A stretch of DNA of 58,772 bases from an uncultured Lachnospiraceae bacterium (GTDB taxonomy: Bacteria; Bacillota; Clostridia; Lachnospirales; Lachnospiraceae). Position 1 is the stretch's first letter. Each line of letters opens with the position of its first letter. Shown here one piece after another: positions 1 to 8,291 of the stretch. The position numbers were made by a program, and so were the translations under genes. The stretch covers positions 1 to 58,772 of the forward strand of contig CABSCP010000030.1 of the NCBI GenBank assembly GCA_902476265.1, in the 5' to 3' direction. The notes beneath the pieces are model-generated. The model saw only the letters and a list, made by a program, of their open reading frames with translations. It searched no databases and was not told the DNA's origin.

Positions 1-145
1 CAAAAGAAAGACTGATAAACAGTGGCTTTTATGATTTAGCCACAGCCTATCAGTCAGTGCACGTCAACTGTTGAAACCGCCGTGTACCGAACGGTACGCA
101 CGGTGGGGTGAGAGGACGGCGGTTAATCACCGCCTCCTACTCGAT
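1..145 (+). mobile_element. Group II intron, 3' end (partial)
   Basis: Only the last part of the intron is in the window; the reverse transcriptase would lie upstream. Domain V is readable at about 73-110: an 8-bp lower stem (77-84 with 99-106, one G-U pair), a two-base bulge CG, an upper stem TACC/GGTA and a GAAC tetraloop. Domain VI follows at 111-145 (GGCGG/CCGCC helix) and ends in CTACTCGAT, the usual end of bacterial class C introns. A hairpin at 11-54 (ACTGATA/TATCAGT outside, GTGGCT/AGCCAC inside) probably belongs to domain IV. The inferred 3' boundary is base 145. Class assignment rests on the domain V/VI form alone. Confidence 0.82.
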
Positions 146-148
146 TTC

Positions 149-769
149 TCACCGTATGAAATTCGTCCGGTTTGAAAATTCATTTTCCGGCAGTGCGATG
201 CCCTGTTCTTTTCCGGCATTGATGCACTTTAACAGCCATGCCATGTTGCGGCCGAGGTTGCGCATGATCTGCAGGCCTTCCCGGTCTTGCAGGACCTCTT
301 CGGGCGTGTTGCCGTGGACCATGTTCCAGTAGGAAGAGGAAACCACGGGCATCTGGGCGATGGTGAAATATTTGTTGAGTTCGTCCAGAGTGGCGGTGGT
401 GCCGGCGCGTCTGGCAGAGGCCACTGCCGCCGCAGGCTTGTGGGCAAAGCAGCTTCCCGCATAAAACAGCCGGTCCATCAGACTGATCAGAGCGCCGTTG
501 GCAGAAGCGTAATAGACGGGAGAACCCACCACAAGTCCTTCGGAAACATTCATCTTTTCAATCAGTTCATTGACAGGATCATCCTCAAAAATACAACGGC
601 CGGTCTGACCGCACTTGCCGCAGGCAATACAGCCATGGACAACGCCGGCCACAGGGCTTACCAGTTCCGTTTCAATTCCGTTTTCCTGAAGCGTCTTTTC
701 CACTTCATGCAGCGCTGTATAGGTGCAGCCCTTTGCGCGGGGACTGCCGTTTATGAGCAATACTTTCAT
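149..769 (-). CDS. Flavodoxin-like NAD(P)H oxidoreductase with Fe-S cysteine motif
   Basis: A 206-residue flavodoxin-fold FMN protein. The N-terminal LLINGSPRAKG is the FMN phosphate-binding loop of the NADPH-dependent FMN reductase family, and VGSPVYYASANG is the second flavin loop. Between them sits a compact cysteine cluster of the form CX2CX2CX5C (CIACGKCGQTGRC, residues about 47-59), the pattern of iron-sulfur flavoproteins (Isf) that bind one [4Fe-4S] cluster. The likely role is cytosolic electron transfer or reduction of quinones or oxidants; the substrate is unknown. The start is preceded by GGAGGAG. The stop lies 3 nt from the end of a group II intron, so the native 3' flank has been replaced. 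Confidence 0.88.
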   Translation of the reverse strand: MKVLLINGSPRAKGCTYTALHEVEKTLQENGIETELVSPVAGVVHGCIACGKCGQTGRCIFEDDPVNELIEKMNVSEGLVVGSPVYYASANGALISLMDRLFYAGSCFAHKPAAAVASARRAGTTATLDELNKYFTIAQMPVVSSSYWNMVHGNTPEEVLQDREGLQIMRNLGRNMAWLLKCINAGKEQGIALPENEFSNRTNFIR

Positions 770-799
770 GATTTTCTCCTCCGTTCTTTTTCTTTTATC

Positions 800-1318
800 C
801 TAGCAGTTTTGTGAAATTTCCGCAATCATTTCCCTGAAAATCTCCACATGAAGCTGTTCATCCAGGATAATCCGGTTCAGCAGGTCCACAACATAGCAAT
901 CGCAGATCTGATCTGCCTGGCGGCGGTATTTCAATATGGCATCCTGCTCTCCTGTCAGAGCATTTCGAAGAAGGGAGTCCAGCTGCCGGGGGTAATGATT
1001 ACATGCCGGGGACCAGTAGCAGGGGCGCTTGCCGCTGTAGGTCCAAAATCTGGGGTCAGCGCCCAGCATATGTGCCAGATGGGAAAAAATATCCAGATGG
1101 TGCATCTCCACGGCGCTGATTTTGTGGAAAATCTGTGCAAACTCCCGATTGCTTTCCGTTAAAACAGTGCTGTTGTAAATGTAAAGACTGATGGCTGACA
1201 TCTCGGAGTTGCAGGAACCGATATTAGACAGCATTTCACTGGCGTAGCAGGGATTGGGCCGCTCTATCTTCAGCGGAGGATAGGGGGCTGCATCGGAAAA
1301 AGAAGAAAAGGAAAACAT
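800..1318 (-). CDS. Ferritin-like di-metal protein
   Basis: A 172-residue protein of the ferritin-like superfamily. From the chosen start, the helices carry the expected di-metal ligands: E39, E71 with H74 (EMHH), E124, and E154 with H157 (EQLH), i.e. two ExxH motifs plus two single glutamates. That pattern fits rubrerythrin or manganese-catalase-like folds. There is no rubredoxin CxxC domain. It may handle peroxide or store metal, but the reaction cannot be told from sequence. The start at 1318 has AAGGAG six bases upstream; a longer frame upstream lacks a ribosome binding site. It is followed by the Fe-S flavoprotein on the same strand, so a small oxidative-stress unit is plausible. Confidence 0.75.
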   Translation of the reverse strand: MFSFSSFSDAAPYPPLKIERPNPCYASEMLSNIGSCNSEMSAISLYIYNSTVLTESNREFAQIFHKISAVEMHHLDIFSHLAHMLGADPRFWTYSGKRPCYWSPACNHYPRQLDSLLRNALTGEQDAILKYRRQADQICDCYVVDLLNRIILDEQLHVEIFREMIAEISQNC

Positions 1319-1328
1319 AAATGACTCC

Positions 1329-1358
1329 TTGTTAATCTGCATTCTGTTATAATATAAT
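1329..1358 (+). promoter_or_regulatory. Sigma-A type promoter for ECF sigma gene
   Basis: A -35 TTGTTA (1329-1334), 18-bp spacer and -10 TATAAT (1353-1358) face the sigma-factor gene. A second possible ECF-type element, GCAAC at 1390-1394 then 17 bases then CGTT at 1412-1415, lies between it and the start codon and could allow autoregulation. Confidence 0.5.
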
Positions 1359-1439
1359 GGATACAACACAAAAATATGTTAAAAAGACCGCAACGGAGCT
1401 GCGAAAATCAGCGTTATGACAGATAAAGGGAGGATTCCG

Positions 1440-2000
1440 ATGGAGGACGAAAGAATTATAGACCTGTACTGGGCGCGCCAGGAACAGGCCATCGTGGAAA
1501 CGGATCAAAAATACGGAAATTACTGCAGGAGCATTTCCTTACATATATTAAACAGCCAGGAGGATACGGAGGAATGTGTCAACGACACATGGCTGCGCGC
1601 CTGGGACTCCATGCCGCCCAAACGGCCTGATTTTCTTGCGGCTTTTTTGGGGAAAATAGTGAGGAATCTGGCGATCAGCCGCTATCGGATGAGTCATGCC
1701 CAAAAGAGGGGCAGCGGAGAAACGGATCTTTTGCTGATGGAACTGGAAGAGTGTATTCCGTCTGCAAAAAGTGTGGAAGAGGAGATAGAAGGAAAGGAAA
1801 CGGCAGCGTCAATTAACCGTTTTCTTGCGGAAATTGATGCGGAAAGCAGGAATATTTTTGTGAGGCGTTATTTTTATGTGGATTCCATCAGAGAAATTGC
1901 AGAACGCTTCGAGATCAGTGAAAGCAAGGTGAAATCCCAGCTGTTCCGTATGCGGAACCGGCTGAGGGATCATTTGGAGAAAGAAGGAGTCGTGCTGTGA
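1440..2000 (+). CDS. ECF-type RNA polymerase sigma factor
   Basis: A 186-residue sigma-70 family factor with only regions 2 and 4. Region 2 contains the DTEECVNDTWLRAW helix typical of ECF factors (core polymerase and -10 contacts) and region 4 ends with IREIAERFEISESKVKSQLFRMR, a helix-turn-helix for the -35 element. The start at 1440 has AGGGAGG six bases upstream and is preferred over an ATG at 1416 without a Shine-Dalgarno. The stop overlaps the next start by four bases (GTGA), so it is translationally coupled to a membrane protein that is probably its regulator. The target regulon is unknown. Confidence 0.88.
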   Translation: MEDERIIDLYWARQEQAIVETDQKYGNYCRSISLHILNSQEDTEECVNDTWLRAWDSMPPKRPDFLAAFLGKIVRNLAISRYRMSHAQKRGSGETDLLLMELEECIPSAKSVEEEIEGKETAASINRFLAEIDAESRNIFVRRYFYVDSIREIAERFEISESKVKSQLFRMRNRLRDHLEKEGVVL

Positions 2001-2944
2001 AAAAAAGTGAAAAACTTCTGGATGCGATCGGGCAGATTGATGATCAATATGTGGATGAGGCAGCCCGGGCGGGAAAGGCGGCAGAGCCGCTGACTCAGAC
2101 AAAGACGGTAAAAGCCGTGAAGAAACAAAAGAAGAGAGCGGCCATGTACCGCTGGCAGGGCGCTCTGGCAGCCTGTGCCGTATTGGCGGTCTGCATCGGT
2201 ATCTTTGCCCTGATGGAAAAAAACGGCGTTCTTCTGGACCCTTTCGGCACAAAAGAATCCCGGTCCGAAGGAATTACAACGGATCGTGCGGCAGCCCAAG
2301 CGGTGCCGGAAGATGTGCCCATGGAAGCGGCGCTGGACGCCGGGGATATTTCAGAACAGGCGGCAGCCGCCGGCACGCAGGACGAGCAGGCCGATGCGCC
2401 CAAAGCAGCTGACCCAAATACGATAAATGAGCAGGACTCCGGAACCGTGAGTGACAAACCGGCAGAAGCTGCCCAGCCCAGAGGACTCACAGCAGAGAGG
2501 GCGGATGCGGGCCCGGAAGTCGAAGAGGCCCAGCAGTCTTCACCAAAGCTGCAGGAATCGGATGCCCAGAAGCTTCAGGGAAGAGCGGCAATACCGGAAG
2601 AGATTCCGGCTCAGGTGACTGTGCTCAGGCAGAGCAAAGGGAGTCTGACATTTAAACTGGAAAATACGGATGCGTCCGCTGTGCTCACCTATGGAGAACC
2701 GTATGATCTGGAGCAGTTAAAAGAGGGAATCTGGCAGGAGGTTCCGAACAATGCGGAGATCGTGTGGAAAGAAATCGCCTTTGAGATAGAGGCCGGAGGG
2801 AGCAGGGAAGAGACCGTAGACTACGGCCAAATTTACGGAGAACTTCCGGCAGGCAGTTACCGGCTTGTAAAAATGTGCCGCATGACTGCAGGTGAAAATA
2901 CGCAGGAATTTCCGGTGTATGCAGAATTTGAAGTGACGGAATAA
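1997..2944 (+). CDS. Membrane-anchored regulator of adjacent ECF sigma (putative anti-sigma)
   Basis: A 315-residue single-pass protein starting with GTG. A charged cytosolic N-terminus (1-52) is followed by one membrane helix (about 54-72), a low-complexity Ala/Glu/Gln-rich linker (about 90-200), and a C-terminal beta-rich domain (about 205-315) with the look of a bacterial Ig-like module (SLTFKLENTDAS, ELPAGSYRLVKM). Overlap with the sigma gene and the topology suggest that the cytosolic part holds the sigma factor and the outer domain senses an envelope signal. No classical zinc anti-sigma motif is visible, so the anti-sigma role is inferred from context. Confidence 0.6.
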   Translation: MKKSEKLLDAIGQIDDQYVDEAARAGKAAEPLTQTKTVKAVKKQKKRAAMYRWQGALAACAVLAVCIGIFALMEKNGVLLDPFGTKESRSEGITTDRAAAQAVPEDVPMEAALDAGDISEQAAAAGTQDEQADAPKAADPNTINEQDSGTVSDKPAEAAQPRGLTAERADAGPEVEEAQQSSPKLQESDAQKLQGRAAIPEEIPAQVTVLRQSKGSLTFKLENTDASAVLTYGEPYDLEQLKEGIWQEVPNNAEIVWKEIAFEIEAGGSREETVDYGQIYGELPAGSYRLVKMCRMTAGENTQEFPVYAEFEVTE

Positions 2945-2951
2945 AAAAAGG

Positions 2952-2987
2952 ACAAAAGGGGCCGCCGATGAAGGCAGCCCCTTTTGT
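2952..2987. terminator. Bidirectional intrinsic terminator
   Basis: An 11-bp perfect stem (ACAAAAGGGGC with GCCCCTTTTGT). Read on the reverse strand it is followed by a T-rich tail, and on the forward strand its 3' arm supplies the Ts. It sits between convergent genes. Confidence 0.85.
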
Positions 2988-2991
2988 GCGC

Positions 2992-3867
2992 TCAGCCGAT
3001 TTTCACGGGGATCCAAAGCTGGCTTTTATAGTCGTGAGAGGACATATCCCCCTGGGGATACACTTCTATGTCAAAACTGCCGCAGGGAACATATTCGCTT
3101 CCGGGGAAAAATTCCGAATATACCTGACGCTGCAGGTTTTGCAGGGCTTCCGGCATCGCTCCCGTACATTCAAAGATCACCCATGTATGGGCCGGGATCT
3201 TTTCCACGCAAAAGCCGTCGGGAACAGCGTCGCCCTGCCATGCCGTACCGATGGCGTAATCGAAGGTTTTGGCGGATGCATCCTCATTCATGCAGATGCC
3301 TGCAATGGCGTTCCCGAAAGCCCCTTTTTCAGAAGCCAACCCATAAAGCACATCCAGGACGCCGTCCTGTCGGCAGCGGGTCCAGAACAGGGGAACTTCT
3401 CTGTAACTCGTCTCCAGATCGCTCACAAAAGTCTCCTTTTTTACGATTACCGACAATTCTTCTCTTTTTTCAACTTTGTAATTCATCATACTGCCTCCGT
3501 CTAAAATTAGTTTTACAAAAAGACGGGAGAAGGACTTTAACTGTGCGCTTTTTGCCTTCGCCTGTGAGGGAGCGATTCCGTGAAAACGAGTGAACGCCCG
3601 GGCAAAACTTTCAGGGGAATCATACCCATATTTTAAGGCGGCATCCATCACTTTTATGTCCGTGGAAGCCAGTTCGCTTCCGGCCAGGGTGAGCCGGCGG
3701 TTCCGGATATATTCGCCCAGCGAATAACCGCACAGAAGGCTGAAAACGCGCTGGAAATGGAAGGACGAATAATGGGCTTTTGCGGCAATATCGGCAAACG
3801 TCAATTCTTCCGTCAAATGCTCCTCTGTGTAGTTGATGGCGTCCTGAAGGCTGCTGATCCAGTTCAT
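2992..3867 (-). CDS. AraC-family regulator with GyrI-like effector domain
   Basis: A 291-residue transcription factor. The N-terminal 100 residues form the double helix-turn-helix of the AraC/XylS family (FADIAAKAHYSSFHFQRVF and VMDAALKYGYDSPESFARAF). The rest resembles the GyrI-like/SOUL small-molecule binding domain (PAHTWVIFECTGAMPEAL, YPQGD near the end), the arrangement seen in Rob/SoxS-like and multidrug regulators. It probably responds to a hydrophobic ligand. The start at 3867 has an AGGAAAG site; upstream in-frame residues are unlikely to be translated. No target is evident next to it. Confidence 0.88.
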   Translation of the reverse strand: MNWISSLQDAINYTEEHLTEELTFADIAAKAHYSSFHFQRVFSLLCGYSLGEYIRNRRLTLAGSELASTDIKVMDAALKYGYDSPESFARAFTRFHGIAPSQAKAKSAQLKSFSRLFVKLILDGGSMMNYKVEKREELSVIVKKETFVSDLETSYREVPLFWTRCRQDGVLDVLYGLASEKGAFGNAIAGICMNEDASAKTFDYAIGTAWQGDAVPDGFCVEKIPAHTWVIFECTGAMPEALQNLQRQVYSEFFPGSEYVPCGSFDIEVYPQGDMSSHDYKSQLWIPVKIG

Positions 3868-3948
3868 AAGTTCTTTCCTTTCTTTTTTGTATAAACACAT
3901 TCTACAGCCCGGCAGAAATTTTTTCCTGACATTCCGTGCGCGGGCCGG

Positions 3949-4659
3949 TCAGGAGCGTTCCTCGTAGATCTGCTGACTGCCGTTGATGGCCTGTTCCAGA
4001 TATTCATCGATCCATTTTTCCGCGGCGTCAAGGTCTCTGGAACGCAGATGGGCATACAGCGTTTCCGTGTTGCGGCACAGGGCTTCTATCCCGTACAGGC
4101 GGCAGAAACGGATCCAAAGGGTGATGACGGGGGCTTTGAAGGAATAATAAATCAGAGGGACAATGCTGTTTCCTCCGATGAGCGCCAGTTCATGCTGGAA
4201 GGCAAAGGCGTGTTCCGCCGCTTCGGAAACTGTCTGGGACTGAGCCAGCTGTTTGACGATGGCGCCCAGATCTTCCAGCGCCTCATCCGATGCGTACAGG
4301 ATGGCCCGTCCGGCGGCCAGATGTTCCAGCGCCCGGCGCACTTCCAGGATGGAGCGGATTTCTTCCTTCCCCAGCCGGTTTCCCTGATATTCCATGATGG
4401 CGATGAGAGTACTCAGATTTCCCTTGCGCCGGTAGTCCGCCACACAGGCCCCCTGGCGCGGACGGATTTCCAGAAAACCCTGCTGGGCCAGTTCTCCAAG
4501 GCCGCCGTTGACAACAGCACGGCTCACCTGCATCTGCTGGGCCAGCTCCCGTTCGGAAGGGAGCCGGGTTCCTATGGGCAGCTCATCGGATAAAATTTTC
4601 GCCTGCAGCTGCTGGACAAAAAGATCCTTTAAGCTGGGGGCGGAGAGTTTGGAAAATTC
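3949..4659 (-). CDS. GntR-family (FadR/FCD-type) transcriptional repressor
   Basis: A 236-residue regulator. Residues about 10-75 form the GntR winged helix (LPSERELAQQMQVSRAVVNGGLGELAQQGFL) and the remainder is an all-helical FCD ligand domain with the usual RRALE segment. The start at 4659 follows AGGAGG seven bases upstream. It is divergent from the hypB operon; TGGTAT motifs matching the FadR-type half-site TGGT/ACCA lie in front of both genes. The straightforward reading is that it represses itself and the hypB operon and is released by a small organic acid, though the ligand is unknown. Confidence 0.88.
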   Translation of the reverse strand, partial: EFSKLSAPSLKDLFVQQLQAKILSDELPIGTRLPSERELAQQMQVSRAVVNGGLGELAQQGFLEIRPRQGACVADYRRKGNLSTLIAIMEYQGNRLGKEEIRSILEVRRALEHLAAGRAILYASDEALEDLGAIVKQLAQSQTVSEAAEHAFAFQHELALIGGNSIVPLIYYSFKAPVITLWIRFCRLYGIEALCRNTETLYAHLRSRDLDAAEKWIDEYLEQAINGSQQIYEERS

Positions 4660-4685
4660 CATGGAGGCACCTCCTTCAATGGTTG

Positions 4686-4703
4686 TGGCTATACCAGATA
4701 CCA
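4686..4703. promoter_or_regulatory. Candidate GntR operator in front of gntR
   Basis: TGGCTATACCA (4686-4696) differs by one base from the FadR-type consensus TGGTNNNACCA. On the reverse strand it extends to two TGGTAT half-sites seven bases apart. It lies about 27 bp upstream of the gntR start codon, which suggests autoregulation. Confidence 0.55.
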
Positions 4704-4781
4704 CAAAGCGATTTTATCATGCAATCTGCCTCATGGCAAGCGGACTTTTTAAAGATATTTGCTGAAAAATGAGGATGTCAA

Positions 4782-4810
4782 TTGACGCTGTAATTCGGGA
4801 ATGATACACT
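4782..4810 (+). promoter_or_regulatory. Promoter of the hypB operon
   Basis: A -35 TTGACG (4782-4787), 17-bp spacer and -10 TACACT (4805-4810) point toward hypB. The TGGTAT operators begin at the last base of the -10 box. Confidence 0.65.
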
Positions 4811-4834
4811 GGTATACAAAGGGTGGTATAACCA
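4810..4834. promoter_or_regulatory. Candidate GntR operator at the hypB promoter
   Basis: TGGTATAACCA (4824-4834) is a perfect match to the TGGTNNNACCA consensus of FCD-type GntR proteins, with a further TGGTAT half-site starting at 4810. Its position at and just after the predicted transcription start fits repression. Confidence 0.65.
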
Positions 4835-4869
4835 GAATTACGCCTTTTAAAGCAAAGGGAGGATTGAAT

Positions 4870-5538
4870 GTGGACGAAGTAAAAATATTGGAGATCAAGC
4901 AGAGTGTTTTTGCAAATAATGACCAGCAGGCGGAGCTTTTGCGCAAGGAACTGAAGGAAAAGAAAATCTTTCTTTTAAACCTGATGTCCTCGCCGGGATC
5001 GGGCAAGACAACAACTCTGACCCGCACCATAGAGGCGCTGAAAGGAGAACTGAAAATCGGCGTGATGGAAGCGGACATTGATTCGGATGTGGACGCCCGC
5101 GCCATTGCAAAGACAGGGGTGAAAGCGATCCAGCTGCATACCGGAGGCATGTGCCATCTGGATGCGGATATGACCCGCCAGGGACTGGAGGGGCTTCAGA
5201 CCGGGGATGTGGAACTGGCGATTCTGGAAAACGTGGGGAATCTGGTTTGTCCCGCGGAATTTGACACCGGAGCGGTGAAGAATGCCATGATCCTTTCCGT
5301 ACCGGAAGGGGATGATAAGCCGTTAAAGTATCCGCTAATGTTCTCCATCTGTGACGTGGTGCTCATCAACAAGATCGATGTGCTGCCTTATTTTGATTTT
5401 GACATGGATCGATGCAGGGAATATATCAGAATGAGAAATCCGGAGGCGAAGGTGATTCCTGTCTGCGCAAAGACGGGAGAAGGAATAAAAGAGTGGGCCG
5501 ACTGGCTGAAAGCCGAAGTGAAGGCCTGGATCGAATAA
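4870..5538 (+). CDS. hypB: Nickel-insertion GTPase HypB
   Basis: A 222-residue SIMIBI-class GTPase that, with HypA, delivers nickel to apo-enzymes. Visible motifs are the P-loop SSPGSGKTT (about 40-48), the nickel/zinc site GGMCHLDA with its Cys-His pair, ENVGNLVCP, and the guanine-specificity motif NKID. It lacks the N-terminal CxxCGC nickel site and any His-rich stretch, so it is the short HypB form. A GTG start at 4870 with AGGGAGG seven bases upstream is chosen over an ATG at 4801 that lies on the promoter. It is the first gene of a four-gene operon that contains hypA but no hydrogenase or HypCDEF. Confidence 0.95.
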   Translation: MDEVKILEIKQSVFANNDQQAELLRKELKEKKIFLLNLMSSPGSGKTTTLTRTIEALKGELKIGVMEADIDSDVDARAIAKTGVKAIQLHTGGMCHLDADMTRQGLEGLQTGDVELAILENVGNLVCPAEFDTGAVKNAMILSVPEGDDKPLKYPLMFSICDVVLINKIDVLPYFDFDMDRCREYIRMRNPEAKVIPVCAKTGEGIKEWADWLKAEVKAWIE

Positions 5539-5560
5539 AAAAGAGAAAGGGAAGTGGAGA

Positions 5561-8287
5561 ATGTCTGAACAGAAAAATACAAACAAGGAACAGCCTCGGG
5601 AACTGATCTTAAAGCTGGGACAGATGATCACCGACCGCATCGGCCATAAGGTGACGACAGATGATCCGGAATACTGGGGGCTTGCCTGTGTGGTGACGGA
5701 TGAAATGGCGGAAGTGGCGCTGAAGATGAAGGTGAGAAAACCCATGACGCTGCCCCAGCTGGTGAAGGCCACGGGCAAGGAGGAAGGGGATTTAAAACGG
5801 CTGTTGTATGAAATGAGCGTCATCGGCCTGCTGGAATATAACTGGGAGAATCCGGCCCATGAAAAGCAGTATGTGCTGCCCATGTTCGTTCCCGGCAGCG
5901 CGGAGTTTACGAATATGAATGAAAGACAGCTGGAGGAGCATCCGGAACTGGCCCGCTTCTTTGAACGGATGTCCCGGCTGCCGCTGGAAAAGGTGACGCC
6001 CATGGTGCCTCCCGGCGGCGCGGGAATCGGGATGCATGTCATTCCGGTGGAAAAGGCCATCGAGATGGAAAATCAGTCCGTGGACGTGGAGCATATCACC
6101 CACTGGCTGAAAAAATATGACGGCAAATATGCGGCCAGCCCCTGCTCCTGCCGTCTGTCAAGAAGGGTGCTGGGAGAGGGCTGCGCGGATGATCCGGAAG
6201 ACTGGTGCATCGGCGTGGGCGATATGGCGGACTATCTGGTGGAAACCCATAAGGGACACTATGTCACCTATGAGGAAGTGCTGAGGATTTTAAAGCATGC
6301 GGAGGACAACGGATTTGTCCACCAGATCACTAATATTGACGGAAAAGACAAAATTTTTGCCATCTGTAACTGTAACGTGAACGTGTGCTATGCGCTGCGT
6401 ACATCCCAGCTTTTCAACACCCCGAACCTTTCCCGTTCGGCCTATGTGGCGAAGGTGAATCCGGATAACTGCGTGGCCTGCGGCCGCTGTGTAGAAGTAT
6501 GTCCCGCGGGGGCTGTGAAGCTGGGCCAGAAGCTCTGCACCAAGGACGGCCCGGTTTCTTATCCCAAGCATGAGCTGCCCGACCGGACCAAATGGGGGCC
6601 CGAAAAGTGGGATGAAGATTACCGGGACAACAACCGGATTAATTGCTATGATACCGGAACGGCGCCCTGTAAAACAGCTTGTCCCGCCCATATCGCGGTG
6701 CAGGGATATTTAAAAATGGCTGCCCAGGGACGCTATCAGGATGCCCTGGCGCTGATTAAAAAAGAGAATCCGCTTCCCGCCATCTGCGGACGGATCTGCA
6801 ACCGCCGCTGTGAGGATGCCTGCACCAGAGGCAGGGTGGATCAGGCGGTGGCCATCGATGAAGTGAAAAAATTTATTGCCCAGCAGGATCTGAAAGCGGA
6901 AACCCGTTACATTCCGCCTGTGATCCAGCCCTCCAACAGAGGCCCTTTCAAGGAGAAAATCGCCATTATCGGCGCTGGCCCTGCCGGTTTAAGCTGTGCC
7001 TTTTATCTGGCGGAAAAGGGATATCGTCCCACGGTGTTTGAAAAAAATGAGCGCCCCGGCGGCATGCTGGTTTACGGAATCCCTTCCTATAAACTGGAAA
7101 AAGATGTGGTGGATGCGGAAATCGACATCATCCGGCAGATGGGCGTGGAGATCCGCTGTAACGTGGAAGTGGGAAGAGACGTGACGCTGGATGAACTGCG
7201 GGCGCAGGGCTATAAGGCTTTCTACGTGGCTATCGGCTGTCAGGGCGGCAGAATGGCGGGAATCCCCGGCGAGGATGCCCAGGGCGTCATGACCGCGGTG
7301 GACTTTTTGCATCAGGTTGCAGAGGATCACAGCTATGAAGTAAAAGGAAGAACAGTTGTAGTGGGCGGCGGAAACGTTGCCATAGACGTGGCCCGCACCA
7401 GCGGCCGCTGCGGTTCCGAAAGCGTTTCCATGTACTGTCTGGAAAGCCGGGATATCATGCCCGCTTCTCAGGAAGAAATCGATGAGGCCGAGGAGGAAGC
7501 GGTAGCGATTCACTGTGGCTGGGGCCCGAAGGAAATCCTCACAGAAAACGGTAAAGTGAAAGGCATTGTGTTTAAAAAATGTCTCTCCGTCTTTGATAAA
7601 GAAGGGAAGTTTGCCCCTGCCTATGACGAAAATGATACGATGACAGTGGAATGTGAGCATGTATTTTTAAGCATTGGCCAGAGCATTCTCTGGGGCAATT
7701 TGCTGAAAGGTTCCGGGGTATTGCTGGGCCGCGGCAGAGGCGCGGTGGCGGATCCCGTCACTTATCAGACAGGGCAGCCTGATATTTTTGTGGGCGGCGA
7801 TGTTTATACCGGCCCCAAATTCGCCATCGATGCCATCGCGGCAGGGAAAGAAGGCGCGATATCCATTCACCGGTTTGTACAGCCCTCCAGCAGTCTTACG
7901 ATCGGCCGCAACCGCCGGCAGTTCAAGGAACTGGATAAAGATAATATTGTGCTGGAAAGCTATGACAACGGCGCCCGCCAGGTGCCCGGAAAGAAGGAAA
8001 ATGTGGATGCCCACAGGTCTTTCGAGGATGCCAGACTGACATTTACGGAAGAACAGGTGAAGGCGGAAACTGCCCGCTGCTTAGGCTGCGGCGCGTCTGT
8101 GGTGGATGAGAACAAGTGTATCGGCTGCGGTCTGTGCACCACCAAATGTGAGTTTGAAGCCATTTCCCTTTACAGGGAACGGCCGGAATGCAGCACCATG
8201 GTGAAATCGGAGGATAAAATGAAAACCATCCTGCCATACATGCTGAAACGGGAATTTAAAATCCGCTTCGGAAAAGAAAAGGAATGA
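5561..8287 (+). CDS. Multi-domain Fe-S/FAD oxidoreductase (GltD-like)
   Basis: A 908-residue cytosolic redox protein. Residues about 40-105 look like a winged helix. About 190-280 carry a Cys-rich module (C195, C197, C208, C216, C269, C271, C276). A 4Fe-4S ferredoxin motif follows (C304, C307, C310, C314). Residues about 365-440 match the Fe-S N-terminus of glutamate synthase small subunit (C409, C413, C417, C421). FAD is bound by GAGPAG (471-476) and NAD(P)H by GGGNVA (602-607). A C-terminal ferredoxin ends the chain (C853, C856, C859, C863). It likely moves electrons between NAD(P)H, FAD and ferredoxin-like partners. Its place between hypB and hypA ties it to nickel handling, but the substrate is unknown. 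Confidence 0.85.
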   Translation: MSEQKNTNKEQPRELILKLGQMITDRIGHKVTTDDPEYWGLACVVTDEMAEVALKMKVRKPMTLPQLVKATGKEEGDLKRLLYEMSVIGLLEYNWENPAHEKQYVLPMFVPGSAEFTNMNERQLEEHPELARFFERMSRLPLEKVTPMVPPGGAGIGMHVIPVEKAIEMENQSVDVEHITHWLKKYDGKYAASPCSCRLSRRVLGEGCADDPEDWCIGVGDMADYLVETHKGHYVTYEEVLRILKHAEDNGFVHQITNIDGKDKIFAICNCNVNVCYALRTSQLFNTPNLSRSAYVAKVNPDNCVACGRCVEVCPAGAVKLGQKLCTKDGPVSYPKHELPDRTKWGPEKWDEDYRDNNRINCYDTGTAPCKTACPAHIAVQGYLKMAAQGRYQDALALIKKENPLPAICGRICNRRCEDACTRGRVDQAVAIDEVKKFIAQQDLKAETRYIPPVIQPSNRGPFKEKIAIIGAGPAGLSCAFYLAEKGYRPTVFEKNERPGGMLVYGIPSYKLEKDVVDAEIDIIRQMGVEIRCNVEVGRDVTLDELRAQGYKAFYVAIGCQGGRMAGIPGEDAQGVMTAVDFLHQVAEDHSYEVKGRTVVVGGGNVAIDVARTSGRCGSESVSMYCLESRDIMPASQEEIDEAEEEAVAIHCGWGPKEILTENGKVKGIVFKKCLSVFDKEGKFAPAYDENDTMTVECEHVFLSIGQSILWGNLLKGSGVLLGRGRGAVADPVTYQTGQPDIFVGGDVYTGPKFAIDAIAAGKEGAISIHRFVQPSSSLTIGRNRRQFKELDKDNIVLESYDNGARQVPGKKENVDAHRSFEDARLTFTEEQVKAETARCLGCGASVVDENKCIGCGLCTTKCEFEAISLYRERPECSTMVKSEDKMKTILPYMLKREFKIRFGKEKE

Positions 8288-8291
8288 AGCC

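Noticed and set aside
3905..3960. Terminator from the CCTGAC/GTCAGG inverted repeat between AraC and GntR genes
   Set aside because: On the reverse strand the repeat is followed by A residues rather than T, and the stem is only 6 bp with a long loop.
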